Assembly: GCF_025264625.1 (NCBI RefSeq)
Contig: NZ_CP093313.1
Location: 3,224,001 to 3,288,000, forward strand
Direction of reading: 5' to 3'
Length of the DNA stretch: 64,000 nt
Source of the DNA: Occallatibacter riparius
GTDB lineage: Bacteria; Acidobacteriota; Terriglobia; Terriglobales; Acidobacteriaceae
Positions 8,670 to 18,032 of this stretch are shown one piece after another. The notes under the pieces were generated by a model. It was given only the letters and a program-made list of their open reading frames with translations. It was not told the DNA's origin and searched no databases. The translations under genes and the position numbers were made by a program. Each line of letters opens with the position of its first letter. The first letter of the stretch is position 1.

Positions 8670-11600
8670 ATGACAAACGTCAGGCCTTTTTGGGCTCCCG
8701 CGCTTTGTGTGTTGCTGGCGTTCTTGGCGCCAGCCGCGGTCGCTGAAACCTTCCGCAATCCTTACCGTATTCCGACGACGGTGGATCCGAGTGCGGTGGC
8801 CGCGGGCGACCTCAACGGGGACGGCATTGCCGATTTCGTTTGGGAAGACCCAAGCACCACGCCTGTCACTCTGAATGTGGCGCTCTCGCAACTCACCGGA
8901 GGCTGGCTGCCGGGCACAAGCATCACTTACCCCATTGCCGGTACGCGCGGCGCGGCGTGTTCGCTCGCGGACCTCAATAGTGACAAGCGCCTCGACCTCA
9001 TCTGCGTCAGCGCCGATCAGTTCACTGCCACCATCGAAGTGTTCCTCGGAAACGGCGACGGCACTTTCCAGTCCCCCGTAACCACTGACGCCACCTTCAA
9101 ATTCACTTCCAATTACGCCTCTCCAGTGGTCAGTGTGCTAGGAGACCTGAACGGCGATGGCTTTCCCGATGTGTTCGAGGAAGATGTCGCAAACTCGCAC
9201 GCCCAGATCTTGCTCAGTGACGGTAAGGGCGGGTTCAAGGCGTTCCTTCCCATGTTTAACACCGGCATCAATGAAGTACTGCCCATCGCAGCGGCAGACG
9301 TGAATGGCGACGGCATCCCCGATCTTTTGTATCCGTTCGGCCCTGAGGTCGCGCTGGGCAAAGGGGATGGCACTTTCGGTGACCTCAAAGGGTATATGAC
9401 GGAGAGCTACTTCGCTGCCACCTGCGTCTTCCACGACATGGATGGCGACGGTCATCTCGACGCCATCTGCGGGTACCCGGAGACGACCACCGGCGATATC
9501 ACCGGGGCGACCGATCTCATAATCCTCAAAGGCAATGCCGATGGTTCGTTCAACACTACGCCCATAGCGAAGAAGACGTTCGGCACTCACCTGACGGAAT
9601 TCAGCGGATTCGGCACCTTTTATGCCCCCCTTACCGTCACGGATCTCAATGGCGACGGAATCCTCGATGTGATCGGCTACTCCGGCGATGGCTTGGCCGT
9701 GCTGATGGGCGGTCCGAAACTCACCTACGGTACGCCCCAGCACTATGCCCAGGCTCTCGAACCTCAGTTCGGGATTTTCGGAGCGTTCCAGTGGCAGATG
9801 TGTGACGTAAACGGGGACGGAATCCCCGATACTGTCAGCGTTGGTCCGCACGGACTCTACATCAGCTACGGGCGCCGTGACGGGTCCTACTCGTCCCCTT
9901 CCGCTCCTGAAGTTGCGGAGACTATCGGCTATCCCACTGTGGCCGACTTCAATGGTGACGGCATCCCCGACATTGCAGCCACGGGCGACCCTGCCATCAC
10001 GATCAGCCTCGGCAAAGGAGACGGCACCTTTGCCGCGCCTGTCCATCAGCCGAACCGCTCAGGCGCCATCAATTTCAGCACGCCGCTCTCCACCATGAAC
10101 GCAAAGATCCTTCATGGCGACTTCAACGGCGATGGCAAAGCCGACATCATTGCTATAGGCTCCTCAGGCATATACCAGTACGACTCCTACCTCCTCTTCG
10201 GCAACGGAGACGGTACCCTTAAGGAACCCATCCTCATTGCGAACTCCTCCAACATTTACCCCATGTTCGAGCAGCTGAGCGATGCGCTCGTGTACGACAT
10301 TAATGGAGACGGCCGCAGTGATTTGGTGACTACCGCGGTGGATATAGTCGGCAGCGGGCCCGGCCAGATTATCGCTGCTCTCTCAAGCGGCGATGGCACC
10401 TTCAGGGATGTCAGTTCCAGCGTGCCGGTGGACACATCGAACGGATTCGCCTCTATCTCGCCTCCTGCGCTTGCCGATTTCGACGGGGACGGCAAACTCG
10501 ACGCCGTCTATGGCAGCTACCACCATGCATTCGTCCTCAGAGGCAATGGCGACGGAACGTTCAGCCAGGGTTCCTCGCCTGCTTTGGCGATTCCTCCCGT
10601 CGCCGGCGGCGACCCACAGTCCATCATCCAGCTTGTGCCTGGCGACTTCGACCACGATGGCAAGCAGGACTTCGCCGTGCTGGTGCAGTACGGCGGCTGG
10701 TCTGACCCTTATCCGACGTCTCTGCCCAAAGCAACCGCGCTCTGGGTGTTCTACGGGAGAGGCGACGGCGGATTCGATGCGCCCGTGCTTGCCTCGACCT
10801 TTGATCGTTACTACACCGACTTTGCTGTGTCTGACCTGAACCGGGACGGGCTGCCGGATTTCGTAGCGAAGACCAGCGGCACGCTGGGCGGCGGTTTCAC
10901 CGTCGGCATCGTGCACTCGCGCACCGGCCGCACCTTCGCGCCTGAGGTGAACTACATTGCCGGGACCGGCCTCGCGGGAATGAGCATCGCCGACCTCAAT
11001 CGTGACGGGTTCCCCGATATCGTCATCGGCAACGGAGACTACAACATCAGGGCTAGTTCCGTCACCATTCTCATGAACCTCGGCAACACTCCCGCGGTCA
11101 CGGGAACCCTCGTCGCCAATCCCGAACCCTCGCCCGTCAGCCGATCGTTCACGCTCACTGCCTCGCTTCAGCCGCCGGACTCTGCCGCGTTGAGCGGCTC
11201 CGTCGCGTTTCTCGTCGATGGGCAGCCGGCGGGCTCCGGCGCCCTTACGGCCAATAAGGCGAGCGTCACCGTCCCCGCCGGGCTCTCCATCGGCTCGCAT
11301 TCCATTGCCGCGACATGGGCCGGCAACTCCACGTATCCGCAGATCGACCTCACCGGAACCCATCTGGTCGTCGCCGACTCCACCACCACGACCCTCGTCA
11401 GTTCGAAGAACCCCGCCTCCGCCGGAGTGAACATCACGTTCACCGCGAGTGTGACATCCTCTTACGGCAAACCTAGTGGCGAGGTGATCTTTACGGAAAA
11501 CGGTAATCCGCTCGGAACGGTCGCGCTCGCGTCCGGCGCGGCATCAGTGAGTACTTCCGCGCTCGGCGCCGGCACGCACACCATCCAGGCGGCGTACTCC

Positions 11601-13040
11601 GGAGACACCACGTTCGATCACAGCTCCGCTTCGATGGTCGAGACCATTGAAGCAGCGCCGTCCAATACAACGCTTGCTGCGTCGCCGAATCCCGCCTACG
11701 CGACACAGCCGGTGACGTTGAAAGCTATCGTCAGCGGCACGGGAGGAACCCTGGGCGGTACGGTTGCCTTTTTTGACGGCACAACTTCGCTGGGCAGTGC
11801 GGACGTAAATTCCAGCGGAACTGCTTCGCTCACCGTTGCATTCTCCGCGGCCGGGGTTCACGCGCTGGAAGCGCGTTATTCGGGGAACGCATATTTCAGC
11901 CCCAGCGCCTCAGCGCAGTTCGATGAGAACGTCATCCGGAATCCCACAACAGTCGCCGTTCAGGCTGCTCCCAGTCCTGGCACTGCCTTTGCCAAAATCA
12001 CATTCACGGCGGCAGTCAAATCATCAACGAGTAGCACTCCGCCGTCTGGAAACGTGATCTTCACGGTCAACGGTTCGCGACTCGGCAGCGCTTCTCTGCA
12101 GGCCGGAACGGCAACCATCGATTCCTCCAGCCTCGCGGCCGGTACTTACCTCGTCACGGTGGTCTTCGGCGGCAGCGCCGCCTTCGACTCCAGCACTTCT
12201 CCGCATTTCACTGAGGTGGTCAATCCGCGTGCATCCACCACCGCAGTCACCAGCAGCGGAAGCCCGTCGGTGCTATCAACCGCCGTGACCTTCACTGCCA
12301 CGGTCTCCTCTGGCACGGGCCCATCGCCCTCCGGCACCGTCCAGTTCTACGATGGTAGCTCCACGCTCGGTCTGCCCATCCCTCTGAGTTCCGCGGCAGT
12401 CGCAACCTACGCCACCAGAACCCTGGCGCTCGGCACGCACTCTATAAGCGCGGTCTATTCCGGCGATACCAACACGCAGCCCAGCCGCTCGCCCATTCTG
12501 CCGCAGTCTGTCATTGCTTACGCCGGCGACTTCTCCATCACCGTCGATCCGGGGAAGGACAGCCTCTACACAGGCGAGAAAGCCACCATCCACATCACGG
12601 TCACAAGCCACGGTGGGTTCAATGAGCCGGTTGAATTGTCCTGCGTGGATCTGCCACCTGATTCAACCTGCAACTTCAGCCCCGCATCGTTCGATAAAGG
12701 GCAGGGAACTGCAACCCTGACAATCCAAACCTCGCCCCCTCACCGCACCGCGTCCCGAACCGCCGCGCCTCCCGCGCCCGCCAGACCTGCCGGCCCGTTT
12801 GCCCTTGCCGCCATCTGTCTGCTGTTCTTGCCGCTCGGCTATAAGCGCCGCAAGCTTTTCCTTGTGCTTGTGGCGGCATTCACGTTCTTCGCGATCAACG
12901 CCTGCAGCTCCGGCGATCCCATCGGAGGCGGCACGCCGCCGGGCAGTTACAACATCCAGGTAAGCGGGGCGTACACGGCGCCCACCCCGCAGTTGCAGCA
13001 CGCGGCCACAGTGGCATTGAAGGTCAAGTCACTTTTCTGA
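8670..13040 (+). CDS. secreted FG-GAP/VCBS and Ig-like repeat giant surface protein
   Basis: The 1456-residue product starts at ATG 8670, three codons inside the open frame, because this gives a clean signal peptide (MTNVRPFWAPALCVLLAFLA, cleavage after AVA). Residues about 30-810 contain more than ten FG-GAP/VCBS repeats, each with a calcium-loop signature such as DLNGDGIADF, DVNGDGIPDL, DFNGDGKADI or DLNRDGFPDI. Residues about 815-1290 are five Ig-like repeats with the pattern GTVxFxDG...L...YSGD. A further beta domain follows (DFSITVDPG...CNFSPASF). The C-terminus has a hydrophobic helix with a basic cluster (YKRRKLFLVLVAAF), then a lipobox-like CSSG and a short beta tail. This architecture is frequent in Acidobacteriota and suggests an exported calcium-binding adhesin or matrix protein. 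Confidence 0.9.
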   Translation: MTNVRPFWAPALCVLLAFLAPAAVAETFRNPYRIPTTVDPSAVAAGDLNGDGIADFVWEDPSTTPVTLNVALSQLTGGWLPGTSITYPIAGTRGAACSLADLNSDKRLDLICVSADQFTATIEVFLGNGDGTFQSPVTTDATFKFTSNYASPVVSVLGDLNGDGFPDVFEEDVANSHAQILLSDGKGGFKAFLPMFNTGINEVLPIAAADVNGDGIPDLLYPFGPEVALGKGDGTFGDLKGYMTESYFAATCVFHDMDGDGHLDAICGYPETTTGDITGATDLIILKGNADGSFNTTPIAKKTFGTHLTEFSGFGTFYAPLTVTDLNGDGILDVIGYSGDGLAVLMGGPKLTYGTPQHYAQALEPQFGIFGAFQWQMCDVNGDGIPDTVSVGPHGLYISYGRRDGSYSSPSAPEVAETIGYPTVADFNGDGIPDIAATGDPAITISLGKGDGTFAAPVHQPNRSGAINFSTPLSTMNAKILHGDFNGDGKADIIAIGSSGIYQYDSYLLFGNGDGTLKEPILIANSSNIYPMFEQLSDALVYDINGDGRSDLVTTAVDIVGSGPGQIIAALSSGDGTFRDVSSSVPVDTSNGFASISPPALADFDGDGKLDAVYGSYHHAFVLRGNGDGTFSQGSSPALAIPPVAGGDPQSIIQLVPGDFDHDGKQDFAVLVQYGGWSDPYPTSLPKATALWVFYGRGDGGFDAPVLASTFDRYYTDFAVSDLNRDGLPDFVAKTSGTLGGGFTVGIVHSRTGRTFAPEVNYIAGTGLAGMSIADLNRDGFPDIVIGNGDYNIRASSVTILMNLGNTPAVTGTLVANPEPSPVSRSFTLTASLQPPDSAALSGSVAFLVDGQPAGSGALTANKASVTVPAGLSIGSHSIAATWAGNSTYPQIDLTGTHLVVADSTTTTLVSSKNPASAGVNITFTASVTSSYGKPSGEVIFTENGNPLGTVALASGAASVSTSALGAGTHTIQAAYSGDTTFDHSSASMVETIEAAPSNTTLAASPNPAYATQPVTLKAIVSGTGGTLGGTVAFFDGTTSLGSADVNSSGTASLTVAFSAAGVHALEARYSGNAYFSPSASAQFDENVIRNPTTVAVQAAPSPGTAFAKITFTAAVKSSTSSTPPSGNVIFTVNGSRLGSASLQAGTATIDSSSLAAGTYLVTVVFGGSAAFDSSTSPHFTEVVNPRASTTAVTSSGSPSVLSTAVTFTATVSSGTGPSPSGTVQFYDGSSTLGLPIPLSSAAVATYATRTLALGTHSISAVYSGDTNTQPSRSPILPQSVIAYAGDFSITVDPGKDSLYTGEKATIHITVTSHGGFNEPVELSCVDLPPDSTCNFSPASFDKGQGTATLTIQTSPPHRTASRTAAPPAPARPAGPFALAAICLLFLPLGYKRRKLFLVLVAAFTFFAINACSSGDPIGGGTPPGSYNIQVSGAYTAPTPQLQHAATVALKVKSLF

Positions 13041-13063
13041 TGCATGACGAAGGGGCTCCATTG

Positions 13064-13630
13064 ATGAATTGCTCTCGATTTGCCATCTGTGTTTTAGCGG
13101 CGGCGGCTGTCTTCATGCCCATGCGTGTGCGCGCCCAGGCTGAGCCCTCCGGGTACCAGGACAAGGCCGCGCTTTGGGTCGGCGCCGACTACGCCAACTT
13201 CAGCGCCTCTTTCCCCTATCAGAGCGGGAACCGCCTCTCCGGCATCTCCACCTTTGCCGACTTCAACTGGAGCACCCACCTCAGCGTCGAGGGCGAAGCG
13301 CAGTTCCTGCACTGGGGAGGGTTCGAGAGCGACTCCGAAAACAGCTATCTCGCTGGGCCACGTTACCGCTTCAATCGCATCGGCCCCCTCCGGCCATACG
13401 TGAAAACCCTAATCGGCATCGGGCACATTCACTTCCCGTACGACATTGGCGATGCAACTTACTTCGCCGTAGCTCCCGGCGCGGGCGCAGCGTACCACCT
13501 CCGGCACCGCTGGCTCATTCGCGCCGAATACGAATACCAGTTCTGGCTCAACTCCCCCGGCTATGCCGGACAGCCCGACCATCCGTTCCGACCCAACGGC
13601 TTCAAAGTCGGCCTCGCCTTCCGGCCGTAG
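13064..13630 (+). CDS. outer-membrane beta-barrel protein
   Basis: A 188-residue protein with signal peptide MNCSRFAICVLAAAAVFMPM and cleavage after RAQ. ATG 13064 is preferred over the in-frame ATG 13040 because GAAGGGG lies just upstream and the signal peptide starts directly; the longer form would add eight residues and overlap the previous stop by one base. The mature part alternates polar and aromatic residues in about eight strands (ALWVGADYANFSA, HLSVEGEAQFLHWG, YLAGPRYRF, WLIRAEYEYQFWL) and ends VGLAFRP, matching small OmpA/OmpX-like barrels. It follows the FG-GAP gene closely and is probably co-transcribed, perhaps helping anchor or export that protein. Confidence 0.75.
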   Translation: MNCSRFAICVLAAAAVFMPMRVRAQAEPSGYQDKAALWVGADYANFSASFPYQSGNRLSGISTFADFNWSTHLSVEGEAQFLHWGGFESDSENSYLAGPRYRFNRIGPLRPYVKTLIGIGHIHFPYDIGDATYFAVAPGAGAAYHLRHRWLIRAEYEYQFWLNSPGYAGQPDHPFRPNGFKVGLAFRP

Positions 13631-13734
13631 CAAGTCTCCCCAACAATCCCCGAAATGATCGCAATCTGGGCGGCCGGGCCCATACTGGCATGACTCCGAG
13701 GTTCATGGCCGAGTTGCAGTAGTGAAACTGCAAG

Positions 13735-14440
13735 CGGCTTTTGGCAACGAGTAGTTGGCTCTGGGGAGTAACGCTCGGATTGGCGCTTTCAGATGGGATG
13801 AGAAGTCCGGTCTCCGGCGGGATGCGTTAAGCTCCCAAGTTATCGACGCGCTCGAGGGCGCATGAGATAAGGAGACCGGCCATGAAGAAGGCTAGCACTA
13901 CGGCATCGCGCCGGAGCGGAAAACTGCCCGATGGACAGCTGACCATCGGGCTGGATCTGGGTGATCGATCGAGTTTCTACTGTGTCCTGAACCGAGCAGG
14001 CGAGGTGATTCAGGAGGAGAGAGTCCCAACCAGCCCGGAAGCGATGAAGAAGAGGTTCGAGAAGATGCCAGCGAGTCGGATCGCGCTGGAAACGGGAACG
14101 CATTCGCCGTGGGTGCGTCGACTGCTCACCGAATTTGCATGAGCCGCTCACTATGAGTGCGGATGGAAGGGTGACGACAGCTTAGCTCGACGCGGATGTG
14201 GCAGCAACAGGTCGGGCAAGGAGAATATCTGATGTTCTCCTTCGCCCGGAGAGGATCAGTATGGCTGCCTTCGGCGGGCCGTCAAGGCTCAAGATGAACC
14301 CGCTGCGCTCGGCCTTGACCGCCACCGCAGACAGCCACAAATCGCCTGATATCCGGGCAAAGGAAAACATCAGATTTGACCTTACCCAACCTCAATAACT
14401 CTTGACATCGACCGGCCTTCTCATGGAAGACCGAAACACT
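13735..14440 (+). mobile_element. internally deleted IS110-family element (approximate ends)
   Basis: The element consists of about 150 non-coding bases (13735-13881), the first 86 codons of an IS110-type transposase, and then about 300 bases with no coding potential. The sequence GGAGACCGGCCATG at the transposase start is echoed by CATCGACCGGCCTTCTCATG near 14409-14428, which I take as the right end. IS110 elements have a non-coding end that encodes the bridge RNA, so one of the flanks may still carry that RNA or its template. No terminal inverted repeats are expected in this family. End coordinates are estimates. Confidence 0.5.
13882..14142 (+). pseudogene. IS110-type transposase, N-terminal fragment
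   Basis: 86 residues matching the beginning of DEDD (RuvC-like) IS110 transposases: GLDLGDRSSFYCVLNRAGEV carries the first catalytic Asp (about residue 25) and RIALETGTHSPWV the second acidic residue (Glu70). The frame ends at TGA 14140-14142, directly after LLTEFA, where an intact enzyme would continue for about 250 more residues including the second half of the catalytic core and the serine-containing C-terminal domain. A ribosome site (AAGGAGA) precedes ATG 13882. The fragment cannot transpose by itself. Confidence 0.85.
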
Positions 14441-14577
14441 CATTCATCTCGCTTTTACCCTAACGGCTTCATAAGTCCATTGAAACGCGCAATGCGTCAA
14501 TGGATGCAGTAGGCGATGCCAATCGGAACACCTTTGCAAATCGAACGATTATTTCAGGCGGTGCGAGTTGCGGCGGT
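14441..14577. other. short gap, nothing recognised
   Basis: Bases between the IS110 remnant and the end of the convergent VWA gene. No gene, hairpin terminator or repeat was recognised. Confidence 0.4.
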
Positions 14578-15741
14578 TCAGCCCCGCACTACGGCGAGAT
14601 CATTGGCGCCTGCCCATTGGGCGATGTCCTGGTTCGTCAAGGCGGTCGCCATCAGGTCCGGGAACTGGTCGGGCGTACAGGCGAAGACGGGGCAATTCAT
14701 AGCCGCGATTTTAGCGGCATGGTTCGTGTCATATGCCGCATGGCCGTCGTCAGAGAGCGCTAGCAGCACAATGACGTTCACACCCGCACTCTTCAGTTGA
14801 GCCACGCGCGCCAGCATCGATTCCGCATTGCCCCCCTCGAACAAGTCACTGATCAGTACCAGGTGGGTGCGGCTCGGTTGCTCGATGCGCTGCTCGCAGT
14901 AAGCCAGCGCGCTGTTTATGTCCGTCCCCCCACCCAGTTGCACTCCGAACAGAACCTCCACCGGATCGCTCAGTTGTTCCGTCAGATCGACCACCGAAGT
15001 GTCGAAGCAGATCAACTGCGTCTCTATGCCCGGGACAGAAGCAAGCACGGCCGCGAAAATTGACGCATACACAACCGAGGATGCCATCGATCCCGACTGG
15101 TCCACGCAGAGCATGATGCGATGCAGGTTGGTGCGGCTATGCGTCCGCCGCTGATGGCCGATCAGCGTTTCTGGAACCACGGTGGCATGTTCACGTTGGT
15201 AGTGGCGCAGATTCGCGGCGATCGTTCGGTGCCAGTCGATATCGCTCGGCCGCGGCCGCCGCGTCCTCTGTGATCGGTTGATCGCCCCCCGGATCGTGCT
15301 CACGGTCTTATGTTCGAGGCGGGCAAGCAGCTGATCCACCACGCGACGCACCACCATGCGCGCGGTTTCTTTGGTCTTCTCAGGAATCGCCGACCGAAGC
15401 GACATGAGATCTGCAACCAAGTGCACATCGGCCTCGAGCGTCGAAAGGAATTCAGGCTCAAGCATGAGCGACTTGAGATTGAGGCGCTCAAACGCGTCCT
15501 TCTGGATGACCTGCACAACGGGTGTGGGAAAAAACTCGCGAATGTCGCCGAGCCATCGTGAAACGCGCGGCGCTGAAGCGCTCAGGTTGCCCTTGCCCTT
15601 TCGCTGCGTCGACGGCGTATACAGCGCGTCCAGTGCCGCGCACAGCCGCACGTCGCTCTCGCTCAGGGTGCTGCGCTCCTCATCGCCCAGGGCCAGCTTC
15701 CAGCGGCGAAGCCGCTCCTTGTCCGAATCGCCAATGCTCAT
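14578..15741 (-). CDS. VWA (MIDAS) domain protein of MoxR operon
   Basis: A 387-residue cytosolic protein, last gene of a five-gene minus-strand operon. The start ATG at 15741 overlaps the stop of the DUF5682 gene by ATGA; a longer frame to 15780 would overlap that gene by 43 bases. The first 200 residues are helical and lead into a von Willebrand A domain with an intact MIDAS motif DQSGSMA (Asp214, Ser216, Ser218), a threonine in GGGTDINSAL and an acidic residue in LISDLFEGG. VWA proteins paired with MoxR ATPases bind a substrate or adaptor through the metal site while the ATPase remodels it. The closest described proteins are the VWA members of MoxR/VWA cassettes; substrate unknown. Confidence 0.85.
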   Translation of the reverse strand: MSIGDSDKERLRRWKLALGDEERSTLSESDVRLCAALDALYTPSTQRKGKGNLSASAPRVSRWLGDIREFFPTPVVQVIQKDAFERLNLKSLMLEPEFLSTLEADVHLVADLMSLRSAIPEKTKETARMVVRRVVDQLLARLEHKTVSTIRGAINRSQRTRRPRPSDIDWHRTIAANLRHYQREHATVVPETLIGHQRRTHSRTNLHRIMLCVDQSGSMASSVVYASIFAAVLASVPGIETQLICFDTSVVDLTEQLSDPVEVLFGVQLGGGTDINSALAYCEQRIEQPSRTHLVLISDLFEGGNAESMLARVAQLKSAGVNVIVLLALSDDGHAAYDTNHAAKIAAMNCPVFACTPDQFPDLMATALTNQDIAQWAGANDLAVVRG

Positions 15742-18026
15742 GCCGCACCCTCCTGCACATCGATCCCAAGAATCTGGCACAGCAGGGGAAGTGCCAGCGC
15801 GAACGCATCGTCTGCCGCCCCCTCAGATTGAGTCAACTGCGCCTGCTCGCGCCGTCCATGAGTGATGCGCTGCATCACGTGGCGCCGTGCAACGATGTCA
15901 AATTCAGCAAAACTCCTTCTCAGCAGCGGAAGGGATTCTATGAAATCTTGCTCCTCCAATCCGCACAGCCACGCATCAATCAGGTTCAGCAGCGGCTCGT
16001 CGTGGAGCAGCACTTCCGACCCTCCGCGCAGGAAGTTCTCAAGGAATGCTCCCGCGCGCTGAGGCGTCTCCCCGATCACATGTCGCGAGAATGCCGATTC
16101 CACTTCTTCCCCGGCCCATGTACCAAACTCATGCAGCCGGCGCAGGCTGAGCCCGGCGATGGCCGCAGAGACCTGCGGGTCATCCACCGTGCCGGAGAGA
16201 TGGTTCTGCCACTGCTCAATCAGAGTCGAATCGGCAAAGAGCCGCAGCGCCTCATCGTACGACTGCATGGCCTGCACGCGCGCTGTCGCCGCCTCGTCAT
16301 CAAGATTGTGCGAGGCGAGCCGCACACCCGCATTCACCTCCACGCTCAGCGCATGCACCAGCGCGCGCAGTTGTTCTTCAGGAAGCTTGCGCGCAGTGCC
16401 GTAGCGCAGCACCCGCACCAGCGGCGGCACGGCCAGCATCAACTCCGTGATCTCCGCCGCCTGCACGGCAGCCGCCTGCAGCCGCTCTATGCACGCGGTC
16501 GCGGCATCGGGTAGATCGGCAACGAGCGTCTCGCGTACCATCTCCGCGAGTTCTGAAATCGAATTCGACTTCGCGGCGCGATCGAGCTGCGCATTGCCTG
16601 CGGCCTGTTCGATGGTCCCCCCGTACACCAGCGCCTCGGCCAGCGCCACTGATAATTCCGGCGCCCATCGCAGCCGCCACACCTCGCGAAACGTTCCACG
16701 GCCTGCGTCCGCTTCCACCAGCTTGCCCCAGGGCACCTTCAGAATCAGCAGCCGGTGCAAAAGCGTAGACTTCAGCAACCCCGCCTCGCTGCGCAAATCC
16801 ACGCGCTGTTCCGTCTCGACATCTTCAGGCTTGAGCCGCGTCTTCTTCTGCCACAACGCCAAGTCGCGCGCCAGCGGCATCTGCGGCACCGCGGAATCGA
16901 TCTCTCCTACGCGCTCGCCAACATACAGCTTCCGCTCGATGATGCGCAGCGGCACTTCATCGCCGTGACACAGCGTGGCAAGAGCGGCCTCGCGCATCTC
17001 CTCGAGTGCCGGAACCCGCCGCTCCCGCATTGACGCCAGCGCCAGCGAGAGCCGCGCTGCTTCAATCGCCGAAGCGGTCGGCGTGAGGTAGCCTTCTTTG
17101 CGCAGCATCCCCGCAGTCTTGGCCTGCCACTGCGCCGCAAACTCCTCTGGCGTAGTGCTCGCCCGGCGCTCATACAAGCTCCATAGATGTGAGTACCATC
17201 CAGGAGAGATCACGCCGGCTCCGTACCCTGAAGCAGCACCCAGCCTGCTGTCGGTCCACGGAACCCAGGTGGCTTCCACCTTCGCCCGCGTCAACTCCTT
17301 TACTAGCGCCTTATCGCCTGACGCCGTCGCACCAGTCCGTAACGCGCTGGTGTGCCACGCGCCCACAACAGCGGCAATCTTTCCGCTGTGTTCCTTCAGC
17401 GCCTGGCGGATGTGAATCCGCATCCAGGCCTCGCGTTGCGACTCTCGCATCCCGCCTCGTTCGCTTCGTTCTTCCGGAGCGGCGGCGCGCACGGCAGTCA
17501 TTGCAGCCTCGATACCCGCAAACACCTGCAGCGCCTGCTCGCCGGCCGTAGCAGCACTATCCTCCTCCAGCCGCCCCTGCTCTATCAGCGAATTCCAGAA
17601 AGCTTCTCCGTCCCCGTATCCCGCCGCCGCCGCGAGCGCGTCCAGCGGATCAGGATCGTGCTCCACCTGCATCTCCTCGGGATCGTTCTTCTGCGCGATG
17701 AGCGCGTGAATATGAATGCCGGCGGGCCAGTCGATAAAACGCGCGGGCACATCGCGCCTCAATGCCCACAGCATCGCCTGCCATTCAGGCGAGAACTCCG
17801 CCTGCGGAAAGAAGAACGCTGCATTTGCGTCGCTCGCCGCGTGCACCAGCAATGCCAGCGGCGGCTTCATCCCTGGGAGCTGCGCAAACCGGATCAGCTC
17901 ATCCGCTTCGGGCGGCCCCTCAATCAGCACACACGCGGGCTCCACCGCGTCCAGCGCGCGCACCAGCAGCGCGGCCGAGCCCGGGCCGTGATGGCGAATC
18001 CCGAAGATGTGCAGCCGTTCATCCAT
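15738..18026 (-). CDS. DUF5682 family protein
   Basis: A 762-residue protein. The N-terminal motif HIFGIRHHGPGSAALLVRAL followed by CVLIEGPPEADELI is the DUF5682 signature; the His-rich 'GxRHHGPGS' and 'IEGPP' pair resembles the active-site layout of EreA/ChaN/TraB-like hydrolase folds, so an enzymatic role is possible but unproven. A second conserved stretch around residues 200-235 (MRIHIRQALKE...VVGAWHTSAL) has a further His. The rest is alpha-helical, without membrane segments. It begins six bases after the MoxR stop and overlaps the VWA start by ATGA, so it is certainly part of the operon. Confidence 0.85.
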   Translation of the reverse strand: MDERLHIFGIRHHGPGSAALLVRALDAVEPACVLIEGPPEADELIRFAQLPGMKPPLALLVHAASDANAAFFFPQAEFSPEWQAMLWALRRDVPARFIDWPAGIHIHALIAQKNDPEEMQVEHDPDPLDALAAAAGYGDGEAFWNSLIEQGRLEEDSAATAGEQALQVFAGIEAAMTAVRAAAPEERSERGGMRESQREAWMRIHIRQALKEHSGKIAAVVGAWHTSALRTGATASGDKALVKELTRAKVEATWVPWTDSRLGAASGYGAGVISPGWYSHLWSLYERRASTTPEEFAAQWQAKTAGMLRKEGYLTPTASAIEAARLSLALASMRERRVPALEEMREAALATLCHGDEVPLRIIERKLYVGERVGEIDSAVPQMPLARDLALWQKKTRLKPEDVETEQRVDLRSEAGLLKSTLLHRLLILKVPWGKLVEADAGRGTFREVWRLRWAPELSVALAEALVYGGTIEQAAGNAQLDRAAKSNSISELAEMVRETLVADLPDAATACIERLQAAAVQAAEITELMLAVPPLVRVLRYGTARKLPEEQLRALVHALSVEVNAGVRLASHNLDDEAATARVQAMQSYDEALRLFADSTLIEQWQNHLSGTVDDPQVSAAIAGLSLRRLHEFGTWAGEEVESAFSRHVIGETPQRAGAFLENFLRGGSEVLLHDEPLLNLIDAWLCGLEEQDFIESLPLLRRSFAEFDIVARRHVMQRITHGRREQAQLTQSEGAADDAFALALPLLCQILGIDVQEGAA

Positions 18027-18032
18027 GCCGCA

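Noticed and set aside
8700..11100. Possible DNA tandem repeat array within the large protein gene
   Set aside because: The periodicity is that of FG-GAP protein repeats; the DNA units are diverged, so this is not a satellite or CRISPR-like array.
9138..11363. Two long minus-strand frames (302 and 326 codons) within the FG-GAP gene
   Set aside because: They arise from the antisense of repeated DxNGDGxxD codons. No start site or motif supports them.
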